Below, in pieces: positions 6,789-7,135 of a stretch of 7,135 bases of DNA. This DNA is from Syntrophomonadaceae bacterium (GTDB taxonomy: Bacteria > Bacillota > Syntrophomonadia > Syntrophomonadales > Syntrophomonadaceae): NCBI GenBank assembly GCA_028683995.1, contig JAQUGU010000085.1, positions 1 to 7,135 on the forward strand, written 5' to 3'. Both the position numbers and the translations under genes were made by a program. The notes under the pieces were generated by a model. It had not been told where the DNA came from. It did not search any database and was given only the letters and a program-made list of their open reading frames with translations. The number at the start of each line of letters is the position of its first letter. Positions within the stretch are counted from its first letter, which is position 1.

Positions 6789-7070
6789 ATAGATGCACAC
6801 ATAGATAAGCAGCCGAACCCTTCATGGGCACACTTATCACATTCTGCCTAAACTGAGCATCTCCTTTTCACAATACGGGAAGGCATAGCTCTTTCGGGCT
6901 ATACCCAGGTCTGAGTTCCATGGCTTAAACCTTAGGATAAACAGACTCGGAGATATTATGTGTTGCCTAACCGCAATTTTTGCTTCATAACGGGTAAGCC
7001 TTTCTCTTACCAAAAGTTCTTTTTCCTGGCGTAAGCTGTCATTCCTTGACCAGCTTACAGATTATACACG
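6755..7070 (-). ncRNA. Unassigned hairpin-rich RNA: operon leader (attenuator/riboswitch-like) or small RNA
   Basis: Between a promoter and the terminator lie about 300 nt with no credible protein gene and many hairpins. In RNA order (positions on + strand): 7047-7058 with 7031-7041 (11-12 bp, one bulge); 7006-7011 with 6993-6998 (6 bp, 7-nt loop); 6980-6983 with 6973-6976; a long-range pair 6949-6954 with 6859-6864 enclosing two hairpins, 6942-6946 with 6909-6913 and 6898-6905 with 6882-6889 (8 bp, one G.U); 6833-6838 with 6804-6809 with an inner GCC/GGC; then the terminator. GCATCT at 6857-6862 can instead pair with AGATGC at 6791-6796, so two folds compete. I looked for T-box, cobalamin, SAM, FMN, M-box, ydaO, c-di-GMP, 6S, SRP, RNase P and tmRNA signatures and found none. 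A structured RNA is well supported; its class and whether it controls hypA are inference. Confidence 0.6.
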
Positions 7071-7076
7071 GTATAT

Positions 7077-7105
7077 ATTCTATATAAATTTAAAAAATCC
7101 TACAA
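7077..7105 (-). promoter_or_regulatory. Candidate sigma-A promoter for the structured RNA/operon
   Basis: On the minus strand, TTGTAG (7100-7105) and TAGAAT (7077-7082) are separated by exactly 17 nt of AT-rich DNA. The -10 matches consensus at 5 of 6 positions and the -35 at 3 of 6. A start near 7070 would place the first hairpin (7031-7058) intact at the 5' end. A perfect TATAAT lies at 7061-7066 but has no acceptable -35 at 16-18 nt, and a start from it would cut into the first hairpin, so it is second choice. Confidence 0.5.
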
Positions 7106-7135
7106 AATACGCTTAATTTTTTTATTAACTTGTTT

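Noticed and set aside
6715..6829. 37-codon minus ORF starting at ATG near 6825 and running through the terminator
   Set aside because: No SD, reads across the terminator stem and U-tracts, and gives an F/K-rich peptide of the sort expected by chance.
6860..6876. Rex-type operator half-site TTGTGA
   Set aside because: Only one half-site is present (minus strand ATTGTGAAAA); the partner TTCACAA is missing and the position is inside the transcribed leader.
6755..7070. T-box, cobalamin, SAM, FMN, M-box, ydaO, c-di-GMP riboswitch, 6S, SRP, RNase P or tmRNA
   Set aside because: Consensus strings I know for these (for example the T-box GGGTGGNACCGCG or the cobalamin GCCACTG box) are absent; a covariance-model search would still be decisive.

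Overview
The window is one strand-coherent locus for a membrane-bound [NiFe] uptake hydrogenase and part of its maturation machinery. All seven genes read on the minus strand, so the operon starts near the right edge and runs off the left edge. In transcription order they are hypA, hypB, hydrogenase small subunit, hydrogenase large subunit, a di-haem cytochrome b, the endopeptidase that matures the large subunit, and hypF (about 598 codons inside the window, C-terminus cut off). hypC, hypD and hypE are not here and may lie beyond the left edge.

How the parts fit: HypF with the unseen HypE makes the cyanide ligands of the active-site iron. HypA and HypB deliver nickel. The HyaD/HybD-type protease then removes a 15-residue tail from the large subunit. 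The folded large and small subunits leave together through the Tat signal of the small subunit. The C-terminal helix of the small subunit anchors them beside the cytochrome b, which would pass H2 electrons to the (mena)quinone pool. The hydrogenase belongs to the respiratory group 1 type.

The organism is most likely an anaerobic Firmicute of the Clostridia (Desulfotomaculum/Pelotomaculum/Syntrophomonas-like). This is inferred from strong purine-rich Shine-Dalgarno sites, a TTG start behind a perfect AGGAGG, moderate GC, and short repeats with a GACGGTYCTTT core of a kind I recall from such genomes. The sequence alone does not fix the genus.

Region by region (right to left): 6681-7135 holds no convincing protein gene. 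It contains a minus-strand promoter, about 300 nt of hairpin-rich sequence and a strong intrinsic terminator ending about 90 nt before hypA. This is either an independent small RNA or an attenuator/riboswitch-like leader of the operon, and I could not match it to a known family. 5645-6665 is hypA-hypB with overlapping ends. 3043-5564 is the structural pair, with a TAATG stop/start overlap. 2385-3029 is the cytochrome b. 1850-2320 is the protease, with a related repeat element at each end; one of them supplies its last codons and stop. 1-1796 is hypF.

Most worth a second look: the unassigned structured RNA ahead of the operon, a fourth cysteine at the small subunit's medial Fe-S site (predicting [4Fe-4S] rather than [3Fe-4S]), and the repeat pair around the protease gene.
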